Shown piece by piece: positions 40,443 through 53,400 of a stretch of DNA of 64,000 bases (its first letter is position 1; the number at the start of each line of letters is the position of its first letter). The position numbers were made by a program, and so were the translations under genes. The notes under the pieces were generated by a model. That model ran no database searches, had not been told where the DNA came from, and saw nothing but the letters and a program-made list of their open reading frames with translations. This DNA is from Metaphire vulgaris (taxonomy: Eukaryota; Annelida; Clitellata; Crassiclitellata; Megascolecidae): assembly GCA_018105865.1 (NCBI GenBank), contig CM030861.1:8181484-8245483 (forward strand). Direction: 5' to 3'.

Positions 40443-42704
40443 CTTACGTTCAGACCAAAAATTGCGACATTAACTTTGTTGCGGACCGCTTTAATTATAT
40501 AGGAACAGTTAACTCAGCATCTGTGCAGGTAAGGCGGCAAAATCATAATCATATTACTCACTTAGGGCCTACTTGCGAAAGTTAGGCCTATTGCAGGTTC
40601 TAGCATTCTAAATGATGGCAACAACTCCGCCGCAGTTGGTGGCAAGCCCAGATGAGCAAGGACGAACCAGACTCGCACACACAGACACACATAAACGCTC
40701 ATCGTCTTTAATACGAACGCGTCTTTAAACAAACACAACGCACACACAGAGTGATGACAACAACCGAGTTGTGTTTCTTTAGATGAGTCGCGGAGCTAGG
40801 CCTTTAGGCCCTATAGCTGTAGCCTAAGCAAGTAAGCAACGCACCTTGACTGTGAGAAACGTGAAGTTGTTGAACTTTTGTACAACGCCTGCCACTTGTA
40901 GTGTGCCATCGGGAGCTTGATAAAACCATTGCGCTCTTTCTTCTTTCACCTTCACGAATACGACATAAGCCTAGCTTACTTTGCACAAGGATTAATTGTT
41001 CAGAAGCACGCCACATACTCCACAATTTAACAGGACAAAAGTAATTAAGTAATTTTTTAAGCAATTTAAGCGAATTATGAACAAACAAGCATATGCTGCA
41101 ACAGTCCAAAGAATTATAATAATCTATAGGACTACAGAAGCTGAACAAACACCAAGTGAATATTTTCTACAAACAGAAAATATATAGGACGATCATAACA
41201 GCCCATGACCTTAAATCGTCCAAAATATAGTACATAATTTTACACCACAGTGCCAATTTTGGGGTTTAGAATACTCATATTTGCAAACTTTAATTATCAC
41301 GTTATGGAAAGTAGACTGACAGAAATTTGCAGCATTTACAATTTAACCATAACCTATGGTTGCTCTTAGGCCTACCTGTAATGGAAGTGAGTTAACAAAC
41401 CATTCCTCTCCAAGAAAGTTGCAAACCAAATCGAAATCTCCATTGTACAACATCATTCTCAGTTTCTGATAATTTAAATTTTAGAGAAAATAAAAACATG
41501 TAAGAAACTGTTTGCTGTATTGATCACAAAATCACATAGGTTTATCGTAAGGAAAATAGTGCACAGGGGTTTTCAAATCTGAATAAAATTCTTGCACGCT
41601 GACTCACTTTAACAACTAAAAGAGTAGTGATTGTTAAAAATGACGCAAATTAGAGTTAATATTTGATGCTTACGCCAAGCGAAAGAAGGTATGTGTATTT
41701 TTCTCGCATCGTAACATACTGGCGATCGTAAGAAAAGTTACTAAACAAAGTTTCAAAAAACCAAAACCATTTTATTGTAGTTACACAAATAATTCTATCT
41801 CATTTGCATCATTAGAATGTTGGCGATTTTAAGATATGTGGCGTAGGCAGGATTCCAGAACATTTTTCAACATTTTTCTGTCGAAAAGTCTTGATACGAG
41901 AAGAGGTCGTCATCTCAAATGCTTTAAAGTCTACTATTTGGTGTGTTTTTCCTCGACCTTATTCGACCCCTCCCCCAACTACTCTCAGGTTTTGGATACT
42001 TCATTGTGCAAATGTGAAAGAAGTGATTTTAAATCCATTTTTTCAAAGAGGTTATTGACCTGCTTGCTTAATACGGAGGATAACGCCATTTGGCCTAAAA
42101 ATTTCAAATATGCAACAATGTTGAGAAAATTATTTGCAGCAATAATGCAGAAAATTTAGTCAACTATTATAGGCAATTAGAATATTTTCATTTGAATATA
42201 GAAAAGTTGACAATGCAAAAGCTTTTAGCGTAGAGTAAGAAAAACATTCTTCTTAAAGCAATGTAGTTGTGGGTCAAAAAGCAATTGCGAAAACATAATT
42301 TCACAAATTCGACTTTGTGACTATCGGTTGTAAAAAGTGTGAGCTTAATTGTATTTTTAGTCTTTTTCACAATTGCGTTTCATATAACCATGTCAAATTT
42401 GTGAAAAAGAAACTGTCGTTAATAAAGTACTAATTACACAACTGACCCACAGATCTGCCATGCTGGCAATCCATCCGGAATGTGAAGGGATCTTAACACT
42501 GTTGCACTATTAAGATATTTCGCAATGGCCGAATCACCCATGAATGATACGCCTTTTTCCGTGGCAACATTACTGGAAATTAACTGTAACATAGCAAAGC
42601 AATGGACACAATTATTCGAAACGTAGTTCATGTCAACACATTAAATTCCACTTAATTTCACAAAGCTGCGTATGAAGTTTTGGAACATCAGTAATAAGGA
42701 TGGC

Positions 42705-42902
42705 TCAGATGTCTGTGTCAAACATGGCAACATTTATTAAATTGTTTGGGGCTTGGTGGTTGGCATAGATCGAATTCTGGGGATCATCATTCCTATTCCA
42801 TGGAAATTCTCTGTCGCTATTGTTTGCTAAAAATTCAAGCGACTGACCCAATAGTCTGTTTCCATATCTCAATCTCTGGACGTGGACAGCACTGACAGAC
42901 AA
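42705..42902 (-). other. Coding-like ORF unique to copy 3, intron 8
   Basis: After an acceptor-like TTTGTCTGTCAG the frame reads AVHVQRLRYGNRLLGQSLEF, then REFPWNRNDDPQNSIYANHQ and NVAMFDTDI, stop. Copies 1 and 2 lack this sequence. It has the feel of an exon but matches no carboxypeptidase segment and no family I recognise. It may be a captured gene fragment. Confidence 0.3.
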
Positions 42903-43320
42903 AGACTAAGATATCCTTAATTATCGTAAAGAGGTTTCCATAAAGTATAGAATACGCTATTTTTGACAGTTTTTGCTTTCTCTTTCCCATGTCAGAGCCT
43001 GTCACAAATCTCCGACCCTCTCTCCTTAAAGTACGACACAGAAATCGGACCAACAGCACCACCTCCCCCGCCCTCAAAGCGTCGTCCATAAATTACGTCG
43101 CATAGGAATTATATTTAATAAAGTCGAGCTTCTCGTTCAATTTTCAGCGGCTAAACATATAAATATTCAACTTTCGGCAATGATGTTTGAGTCGTCTAAC
43201 AGCCTGACATCTTTTCTGCAAGAATATATCCATCAGCAGAGAAATGAAAATAGCACGGCTTATTTCCGGTTTCATATGTACGGAAAGTGCGACGTCACAG
43301 TGATCTTTACCCCTCCTCAC

Positions 43321-45418
43321 TAGAGATGTGCGGGTACAGCAAAATGGATACCCTACCCGTACTCGGGCAAAAACTTTTTTACCCTACCCTACCCGTACCC
43401 ACTAGCGCTATACCCGTACCCGACCCGTACCCGACCCGTACCCGAAAGCTGTGTACCCTACCCTGCCCCTACCCCTACCCGACATTGGTTGGGATTTGGA
43501 ACATTTTACACTGATATTCAATCCTGCTACATTTAAAATATTGCATTCAGCACATGAAAGATTTAGACTGCATCTTATTTCTTCGTCCCACCCTGTACTG
43601 CATCAGTTATACTACAGTAATTGCAGTTACACCCTTCCCTTTGTCATCCAGGGCAGCTCGACTAGGGGCTACTGGCTACCATCAATTACGGTTGACAGTA
43701 TATACCACCCAATCACCTATATAATATAGATTTGCATTGTACTATTTTGATTGGGCGCCGGGGTAGGCGGTATAGGATACTGTATTTTCATTCACCCATC
43801 ATGGTTAGATATCCGAGCTGTCCTAGACGAAATTGTGATACTAATTCAATTGTACGTGTAAATGGCACGCATGTTTAGATTAGGACAGATCTAGGACTTA
43901 GGAATCAGGGTAATCCACTTGGCAATGTAGGCCCGGGTTCTCTCTGGGGTTCTGGACTACTGGTTGGTAACATTGTGTAATACAACTATAGTCAGCTAGC
44001 CTAAGCCTACATGAATGTCGGACAAGGATTAGAACTTGTAGAAGACTCGATGGGCTTGTTTAAAATATTTAGTAGATATAGTTTACCTATGAGCAGGCAT
44101 TAGAGCTGAAGTTAAACAACAAAACGATTTACCAAAGGAACTTTCTCGCTGGAGGAGTCCATTAAAATTATAGATTTTTTATTTTACACTACTCTACTGA
44201 TGATGTCAGATGACGTCATCTGCATTTCCTTTATTCTTTCAGTAAGTAAAATGCATCTCTCTCTCTGTCATTTTTGACTGTGTCCAGTCGTTGATTCCGA
44301 AACGATTTCTCTCCACTTGTCTCTGTTGCTCGCCAGTTCCTCCAGAGTTGTCCTATTTCTTCCGATTGTTTTCCCTTCCAGCTTGAGCTCCACCGTGTTG
44401 AGGTCTTTGCTTATGCAGTCCGTCCATCTTGTTCTCTGTCGTCCTTGACTTCTTTTACCCTCCTGTTTATGATAGTATGCTATTTTTGGCAGTCTTTCGT
44501 TTTCCATTCGCAATATATGTCCCAGCCATTCCATTCTTTTCTTTCTTACGATGTTACTGACGAAGGGTTGTTGCGTCCTGTCTCTGATTTCTTTGTTTGT
44601 TACATGCTCTTTATAGCCAACTCTCATGATCCTTCTTAGCCATTTGTTTTCACATGCGTCTATCCTTTTTTCCATGCTGCCGGTTATATTCCACGTTTCT
44701 GCTCCGTATGTAAGTACTGGAATGACGCATGCGTTTAATATTCGCAATTTCAATTTCATGTTTATATCATGTCTTTTGAATACCTTCTCCCTTAACCTAT
44801 TGAAGACATTTCCTGCCAGCGCCAATCGCCTTTTGATTTCTTTTTCGCTGCTTGCTTTATTGTCTACCTCACTTCCTAGGTATACGAAGCTTTCTACCAT
44901 ATCCATTTCGTTGTTTTCTATTTCCACTTTTGGCCATGGTCCGTGCTGATTTGTCACCGCCATAATATTTGTCTTCTTATAGTTTATATTCATGCCTATT
45001 TTCTCACTTTCGTTGACCAGTATTTCCGTTAATTCCATTATTCTTACTAGGCACTCTGCCAGTAAGCATGAGTCGTCTGCATACTCCGTGTCTTCCATAT
45101 TCTGCGGTTGCATTGCTGTAAGTAAAATGCATGCATGCTGTCTGACAAACTGAACGCTATATACAAGTTACACTAATACATTTCACTCTATAATATTTTT
45201 TTCTATTACTGCATTGCTAATTTGCTACTATAGTAGTGAGAAATGGAAAAAAAATTCGGGTAAAAACGGGTATACCCGTACCCGTAGCGCTATACCCGTA
45301 CCCGTAGCGCTATACCCACACCCGACCCGTACCCGAAAAAATGTGTACCCTACCCTACCCGTACCCGCGGGTACGGGTAGGGTATACCCGCGGGTACGGG
45401 TATACCCGCACATCCCTA
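43321..45418. mobile_element. Large hAT-type element with ACCCGTACCC repeats
   Basis: Ends TAGAGATGTGCGGGTA and TACCCGCACATCCCTA; flanks CTCCTCAC and ATCCTCAC match at 7 of 8. Both subterminal regions are packed with TACCCGTACCCG words. A LINE (44257-45117) is inserted inside it. Copy 2 has the empty site CCGCCTCACCTGTCAC. Confidence 0.9.
44257..45117 (-). mobile_element. RTE-like LINE, 5'-truncated, intact RT C-terminus
   Basis: A 281-codon minus-strand frame begins with the RT catalytic box (DTEYADDSCLLAE) and continues FVYLGSEVDNKASSE, VIPVLTYGAETWNITGS, RKKRMEWLGHILRM, GRQRTRWTDCI and NRDKWREIV. It is bounded by a 15-bp target duplication GTAAGTAAAATGCAT (44242-44256, 45118-45132). This points to a recent insertion within the hAT element. 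Confidence 0.92.
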
Positions 45419-46285
45419 ATCCTCACCTGTCACAAACTCTCGCACTTTCTCATACATCTTCCCCTCGAGCGTGAAGGACGGTCTATGGACGGTCTAAAAT
45501 ATGCATAATCGTGATATATTCTCATATGTGCAATTATTGGAATTCATTGCATTTGGCAATCCAAATTTAGAGATTACTTTCTTACTGTAGAGCCAGCACG
45601 ATCCTTCATGAACCGAAGAAATCCATGTGGGTGCAAAGCAACTGAATTCGAAGTAGCATTTGGATAGAATTCGTCGTACAAGTTATACCAGTTCAAGTTC
45701 TTAAGGGCTGAGCCTGTCTGATTCAACTGTGGACAATAACAAGTTTAAATTAAGCATTTAAATTAAGCATTCCAATAATAGATATGCTACATAATGATTA
45801 AATGATTAATTCTTTTTAAAAACTTTTGCGAATTTATCACACGTTAATTTGTTTATTCGCCGCGAGAATGACAGATTGAAAACAGCAAAGGCCAGAATAA
45901 AAATCTCAACACACTGGAATAGTGATCCAGCAGAAGCATAATAGTCATTGCCGTTTATACTGTTGCTGGATCATAAAAGTGAGCTGATATTTTCACAGTC
46001 CTGGTATTGCGCAAAATTTCTGGTAAGTAGATCATATTTAGCAATTTTGTCAATGTCAAACTAAATCAATTATTCTTCCTTCGAGAATCTGTTGAGAGGC
46101 AGCAGCAGTTAAAATTCCTTTCACAAACTCCTTAGCCTAGCACAATTGCTCACGAATCTCTACAAACATCATATAATAGTTTTAGGCTGCATAAAATTTG
46201 TGGATTGGCAGTGAAAGTTGCAAAATTCTTTTATAAAAGTGTTCACGAACCATCTCTTAAACTGTTTAAAGTATGTTATAATAAA

Positions 46286-47323
46286 CATAGATGTAATAAA
46301 CGTATTTTAGGTTTTTTATTTTCCCAACGTTTTCTTCGTTTTTAACGGTTTTTTATTTTTGCCAGCGTTTTTTATTATAAAAAAACGTTGGCAAAATAAA
46401 ACACAGATTTTCTTAAACCAGCTACAAAATTAGCCTCCCTGTTGGCGCTACATTTATTGACACTTTTCCTTTTCAAAAGCGATGCATTGTCTACATTGCA
46501 TTCGTTACATTTTTTCTGAAGCACTAGACGGGTGTCATTATTCATCTTATTTCTCCCTCAGGGCAAGGAGGAGGGGCAATTATTGGACACCTGGATAATA
46601 GGCCCAGATGGTCCTCATGCACCTTAGACTGCTGTTTTCATTTGGACGTGTCACCTACTCCAAATGCCTACTAGATACTTGGCCGTGACTGGACGCGTGA
46701 AGCTACGCACGGCATTTAGGCCTACTTATTACACCATAGAGTGAGCATTATTGAGAAATAGGGCCTAAAAATAAAATTATTGTTTTTATGCCGTCATTGA
46801 TGTGCGTGTGTTTAATTACATGTTTATAAATATAGTTGCACTGCGTTAGTAGTCAGCGTATTATTGCTGTTTATTTCATTTCACATTTTGCGCCACCTAT
46901 GATTAATCTTTGAATCCCCGTGAGTGGGTATGGCACAGAAAAACGTCGGTAACGTCGGTAATTTTCTCCCCTTCTTGCAACATCTCCTCATGTTTTTCTT
47001 TCTAAACTAAAATCATTTCTCTTTATAAAATCATTTCCTCCATAGCTGTAGCGTCCTGCCCACTCGCCCTTTTGATTAAATGACCCGGCATGAATGACCC
47101 ACCTTTGGCTATAGCTACTTCATTTGAGATTAAGCGCATAGGAATAAGGAGCTACTTTGGTGCATCTTTTGAAAGCGCTTTAGAAATTAACGAGATTTTA
47201 CTTACTTACTTACTTACTTAACGTTTTTTATTCAACGCTTTTAAACGTTTTTTTATTTCTGCAACGTTTTTTTGCGTTTTTTAACGTTTTTAAAAATTAT
47301 TTTCCAACGTTTTTACATCTATG
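46286..47323. mobile_element. 1-kb hAT-like element with AACGTTTTTT repeats
   Basis: Ends CATAGATGTAATAAACGT and AACGTTTTTACATCTATG; 8-bp duplication ATAATAAA (46278-46285, 47324-47331). Subterminal regions are repeated AACGTTTTTTATTTT words. It contains a TTAC run near 47205 and is in intron 7 of copy 3 only. Confidence 0.88.
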
Positions 47324-47914
47324 ATAATAAACAGTACGACAGCAATCTGCACTTACCGAAGCATTACATGCGGCAGAGGTGCTTCCCGAAAATAGGCAAT
47401 TACCAACCGTACTATTGCTTCCTTTGCAGCATACGGATACTATAGAGAACCACTCCCTAAGAGAAATAGGTGCATAGGCCTACTTAAACGACAAAGAGAT
47501 ACTTCCAAACGTTTATGAATTAATTACTGCGATCAAGTTTTCGTTCCCACGATTCATTACAAATTTGCAATGTAAATGAAATTAGAGATCCACTCATTGG
47601 GTCTACAACTCAAGTTATGCTGTGGACAATTTGTAAACTGTACTGTCAGTCTATCTACTAAAGTTTTAACAGTCATTGCCAATGTGCCATGCATGAACTT
47701 TGCAGAGAGCACACATTTCAGAATTTCTACAAATAAAGTGCACATTTTATAAATCTATTTTTGAAAAACATAATTTATTTTATTACTACTGTAGAATAGA
47801 CTGCAAAACTTTTAACAACTAGATACTGTTGCCGAGTACTAAAATCAAGTAAACTACAGGAAGTTATGCGTAGTTTCGTCGTTTCGCGGAGAGCACTGTA
47901 CGGCAATTATAATA

Positions 47915-48021
<107 letters not shown>

Positions 48022-48367
48022 TGATTTTAAGTGGTTTAGGAGGCTAAGTAAACCTATGTGAAAACCACTGAGGTAATTGTTTGCAGGTCTTTTTGGCGTA
48101 CACCTACGATTGCTTATAGGAACCAAGTGGTCAGCGGACCAGAGTTTAAGAGCCTCTTGCCTAGAGCATCGACTCGTGGCGCATCAAAACCTAAAACGAA
48201 TTTGGAACCAGGTTAAAAGTGGGAAGTTTCAGTCAGATTAACCGTTAGAGGAAAGTTTTACAACAGGTTCTAATAAATGATCACGTGATGCTTATAAGTA
48301 GTGATGTTAACAAATGGATTGCAGAGCAAGGCGACACACCGAGAAACAGCTGGTGCCAACTGCCAAC

Positions 48368-48640
48368 CAGGGATATTTTTACACCCCTAACACTCCTTCC
48401 CCAACATCACCCCCCCATTTGATTTGAGGTCGACACCCCCCCCCAAATGTGATAATGCGACAATGGTATGCATATAAAATGCATACTAATTAGTTCAGAA
48501 CACCTCCAAATGGAGGACACCCCAACTTTTATTATCGGATGACTTTTCTTTGCTTGTCAGCCTTTATTGGCCAGAGACTTAAAAATTCTGACACCCCCCA
48601 GATTTTCCCGACACCCCCTAAATTCACAATCCTAGAAATA
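48368..48640. mobile_element. MITE relic, CAGGGATATTT family, right end decayed
   Basis: The left end CAGGGATATTTTTACACC and the GTCGACACCCCCC / TTCACAATCC words match the complete element at 56124-56307. The right terminus has lost its final bases. It contains TTTCTTTGCTTGTCAG. Confidence 0.65.
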
Positions 48641-48661
48641 ACACGTGCCAATGAAGTTCAA

Positions 48662-49303
48662 TCTATAATATTAAAATCCTTATCTGTATGTCTCTCTGTC
48701 TGTTACCTTCAAGCGTTCTGATTGGTTGACTATTGGTAGACGGTTTAGACCGTTTAGTCCTTACGTCGCGATGCGTTGGTGGGCGAGCGTTGACTATTGG
48801 TAGACCGTTTAGTCCTTACGTCGCGATGCGTTGGTGGGCGAGCGTTGACTATTGGTAGACCGTTTAGTCCTTACGTCGCGATGCGTTGGTGGGCGAGCGT
48901 TGACTATTGGTAGACCGTTTAGTCCTTACGTCGCGATGCGTTGGTGGACGATGTTCGAAGACGACGTTGCTATTGGTAACAATTGTTCGTAGAACCGGTT
49001 TAGTCGAGTCATTGCAGCGTCAGAGGGCTGGGCGTGCGACGACGTTGCTATTGGTAACAATTGTTCGCAGCCTGAGGTAGTTTTAGCGTACACAAAAAAT
49101 ACGTGTACAGCGTCACAAATGGCCACAGTTGCGTGATTTTAACGTACATAGGCCTAATTATTACGTGGCGCAGAGCTTGGCTATAGGTGGCGATCATTGA
49201 AATGTTGTTCAGCATGAATTCAATGATTGGGTATTAGGTATAGGTATTGGATTAGTATTATCCTGCACTGCGAGCGAAGCGAGCGAAGCGAGCATCTTTC
49301 TAG
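48662..49303 (+). mobile_element. Helitron-like non-autonomous element, copy 3, with tandem repeats
   Basis: It starts TCTATAATATTAAAATCC and ends GAGCATCTTTCTAG, flanked by A and T with no target duplication. The flanks rejoin as GTTCAA|TTTTGTATTAAGGTC. At 48730-48960 a unit of about 56 bases (GCGATGCGTTGGTGGGCGAG then CGTTGACTATTGGTAGACCG) repeats about four times. Confidence 0.82.
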
Positions 49304-51719
49304 TTTTGTATTAAGGTCACTTGGTTGATCGTATAGCATGAATTTAGAGACTAAAAGAAATCTTTTGCAATTAGGCCCTAGTTCACTACTCGAATTAGTA
49401 TGAGAAAATATAACAAATAATGGCTTCTAACCGTTCACTTATAAGGCCATGGTAGTAGGCAAAGTAGGGTAGAGAATCAACGTTCGTAACATCGTCACTA
49501 AGGGCATTGCCGATTGCAAAGCCCTAATACAAGAGAACAGCTTCAAATAATAACACCAAATAAACTGAACGAACTTCCTTGACATATAAGATCTATCATC
49601 CTCTGATTTGAGTTGGATATTATCGTTATTACATATACAGAAGTGATTATTCACTGAAAACCAAAAATGGTCAAAGTCACATTAGCAGCAACTAGAGTCA
49701 TGCAGACAGACACGCACATATGCAGATAAAACAACAGATTGATAGTTTATCGTTCATAGATAACGAACGTATCCTAATCCATTGCCACAAACACTTTAAA
49801 TAGGTGCTGTAGCCTACAATAAATGGAATTCAGTTACATTACATTGCATTGCTGCACGTTTTGCTAATAAATTTGTCACAAAAAGTTCAATATAAATGCA
49901 CAGCGTAGATATATATGTAGATATACAGTTAATGTAGTTTATTAGGCATAATTATAAAGAAATACGATAGTAGAACTTTCCGTATTATTGATAACTAGCA
50001 ATACCTTAAAATTGAAACTTTTGTCGGCAGCAATTCGAATGGATAGCAATGGAATATACATTCCTGCATAACTTTCTCCAGTGATATAGAATTCATTCGA
50101 CGAAAATTCCTTATAATTACTGAAGAAGTCTTTCAGAGCCACGTAATTGTCCAGAGTTGTCTAAATATATCAATTATTCAAGAATATTTGAAAATTTCAA
50201 CAGTGTACAATAGTCTATGTGGAATTGTTTCCATAAATATTCCTACTGCCACAGTACAGCTGAGAAAATGCAATTGGTAGACATTTTAGAAAATTAAAAA
50301 ATTTAGGAACAGAGAAAAAGTCAACCTGGTTGTCATCTGTTGTGTAGTTCCCGTCAGCCGAATAGGAGAAACCAACGCCAGCAGGAGACTCCAGATATAT
50401 GATATTTGCCAACTAACAGCAACATGACAATCAAATCAAATCAATTTATAATTATGGCCAGTGAAAATACTTTTGTAACGTTCAGAGATTTGTTGAATTT
50501 AAAAGATTCTGCAAACAGGATCCAAATTATATGCAGAGCTGCCTTCGTTTTTAAAGATTATTATTCGTGGTGCAACATAGAAGATTTATTGTGCATGAAA
50601 TATTCACCTTAACATAAGACTGACAATTAATTACGGTAATCGGACGCTTATAAGTATCTAATATTATTATATTACAGCTAAAATTCTACATTTCAAAAAT
50701 CCACAGCACTATTTATTAAAGAATTCCCAGTTCGTAACGCATATTTCTATGAGCTCACAACCTTATTCCAACTGTATGGGTTTTCTTTCAAATGTTCGCC
50801 GTCTTTTGAAACCTAAAATATTGACAAAGTATCTATATATTTTAAAGCAGTCAATTACCAAATTGAAGTGTCTTAATTCAAGTTAATTGTCAAGTTAGAT
50901 AAGAGTCATGTTAAATTCAATAGCGCAGCAATAAAGCTTTAAGAGCCTATGAATCCAGCATAACTATTGGATTAAGCTAACTAAAACGTATTCGAGAACA
51001 TTCTGTAGTTTACAACGTTGTCCTAAATTCCTAATAGGATATGGTATATACATATAGAGATCCTGAATTTGTATTATAATCAATTGTTCATATTCCGGTA
51101 AGAAGTTTTACAGTTTTTCTAAACGTAAATTCTCAACTTCATCGTCACGAAACGACGAAGTCCTTAAAATGAGAGATTTTGAAGAGAAGAAATTCTCGCG
51201 TAGCCTGACAAATGTTATGGGAAGATATGAGGTTGGAGAGAGCATCTGGATATGTGAGAGTGTGTGTGTGCGCGTGTGTTTGTTTGCGTGTGTCTGCATC
51301 GATCCCATCTCCGAGACACCTGTCATTACCATCTGGTTAATTAAAGGGTCATATAATTTACGGAATTTTTATAATACCAGAAAAGGTCCGTTTTCCGTCA
51401 ACAATCCAAGGAGTGAACTGCATCCGGGACCTCCATTCAACCACAGGATAACAGGGTCTTTTGACGGATTGCCCTGAGATTCGACAAACCTACATCGATT
51501 TAAAAGACGCATCATATTGCCGCGATACAGATGGCCCCATCAGAACCTTTTGTCAAAATATTAAGCCATGCTTAAGCATTAACGCGCGTGAATTACAAAT
51601 AGTCAATTAATTTACAAGACGCCTAAGACTGTACTCAACGAAGACACAAGTCCATCAATTGATCAGTTAATAAATCAGTTGATAATAGTGCTTGCATAAC
51701 TCCATGATCGTTTGTAGAA

Positions 51720-51842
51720 GAAGTGAGTGTGGGGAGGAGGATCAGGACGAGGACCGATCCCCCACCGAAGGACAAGGATAGAGACGAGGACTTCAAATTG
51801 ACCCTTAAGGACAAGGACCAGGACACGGATTAACATCGCTAG
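51720..51842. repeat. GGACGAGG minisatellite, relic of a hAT element (copy 3)
   Basis: Orthologue of 16610-16755, ending GGATTAACATCGCTAG. Confidence 0.55.
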
Positions 51843-52837
51843 TGACTGGATGAGACATTTATGACATTGTCTTCTACAAAGTTTTGTGGGTATTTGTCGA
51901 AGCAACGAAAATAAGACAAGAAACCAGAATATGAAAATACGCCGACTAGAGAGCAAGAGGGCAACGATTCAGCTCATACAGCGAGACCAAAAGACCACAG
52001 TGTGCATAAATGGAAGGGTGGCGCTCAGTAGCTCTCACACATGGCACATTGTACTAATCCACTATAAACCTATAATTTTTATCATCAAACATTATGGTGG
52101 CTGTCCTTTCTCCCGAAACCAAACGAACTTTGGTCACATTTCAAGTCCAACCCACGGTCGTCGGCGCAGCCAACCATTAAACTAATTTGAAATTAGGCTT
52201 ATTAGGCCTACATATATGGAGTCTTGGTTAGACGATGTCAGCGTTGCCCGATATCGCCATAATGGAAGTCCTAGTGCAGCGTCTTAAGAATAGACTGTGA
52301 GGTGGCGGAACAAGATTTTTTTTACCAGTAATGCAATCTTCTTGTCCCAGTAGCTTTCAGGTAGCCAGAAAACTGACGAAAGTTTGGTTTATAGGAAAGA
52401 CCAGGGAGGTCAGTTATTTCATCACCTGCGATCACAGAGTCAACAGAATTGACAGTGCTTCCGAAGAAGAACAGGACAAATATGAACGAAGCTGTCGACA
52501 TTTGAGCAGATTCTACAAGCAACAACACATACAAGCAATGACCGTTATCTTCATTAATTATTAACAAATCGCTTCAGCAAACATGGGCATATTGGTATTA
52601 CACTAAACGAAACAATGAATCCAATAATTATTTAGAAACGAAAATCACGCTTCAGAACAGAAATGTAACGCGTTCATTAAACTTCTACTTATGAGAAAGA
52701 AATAAGAAAGAAATAAGAAATGGTTGCTGAAGGGATCATGGATCCCGCATGAAAGTAACCAGTACATATGAAATTTTATAATGAGGTAAATTAATTGATT
52801 TTATCCGACCATAGATCAATCAGATGCATAAAATTTT

Positions 52838-53068
52838 CTTCTTCCTCCTTTCCTCTTCCTCCTCCTCCTCCTCCTCCTCGTCTTCTTCTTATTCTTCAGA
52901 TAATCTGCCCAAAGATAAGTTCCATACTCCAGCGTTGCCACTCTTTTCTATCTTGAGCTTTTATCTTCAGAGTTGACTACTACTTGTTTTTTGCCTTAGA
53001 GTCTGGCATCCACCCAAGCATCGATGTCCTTTTTGAGCTTTCTCTTTCACCTTTCCTTCTAAATTCAC
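52838..53068 (-). mobile_element. RTE-like LINE 3' end fragment with CCT-rich tail
   Basis: The minus strand contains KAQDRKEWQRWSMELI, the C-terminal motif of RTE-like reverse transcriptases (compare AQDRAKW at 11320), with stops upstream. (CCT)n/(CTT)n sits at its 3' side. Copies 1 and 2 have no such insertion here. Confidence 0.65.
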
Positions 53069-53400
53069 CGATGAAAAACTTCGCAATCTACTACTTACCC
53101 AGTAGCCTTACCTCTCTTACTCACATGCTCAGCTTAAACGAATTGAGAAAAGCAAAGCATTCTAGACGCTATCAACGATCTTTTATAGTCGCTTAATTTG
53201 GAGCGTGATTAGGAAAATCACGAGACAACTGCACTGAACAGTTCACGTGCGTTAAAGATCATCAGATTAAGACCTGGCAAAAAGCAACCGGCGGCAAAGA
53301 CCGACGAAACTTAAGCAACTTTGGAAGTTAAGATTTTTTTTGATTAGGCCTACTGCACCTAATATTTGATTAATTATACTTGAATGTTTTAGATTTTAAA

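Noticed and set aside
46800..47200. Possible exon in the middle of the 46286-47323 element
   Set aside because: No ORF with a recognisable domain or splice support was found.
48730..48960. CRISPR-like array
   Set aside because: Units are contiguous with no unique spacers, lie in a mobile element, and the DNA is eukaryotic.
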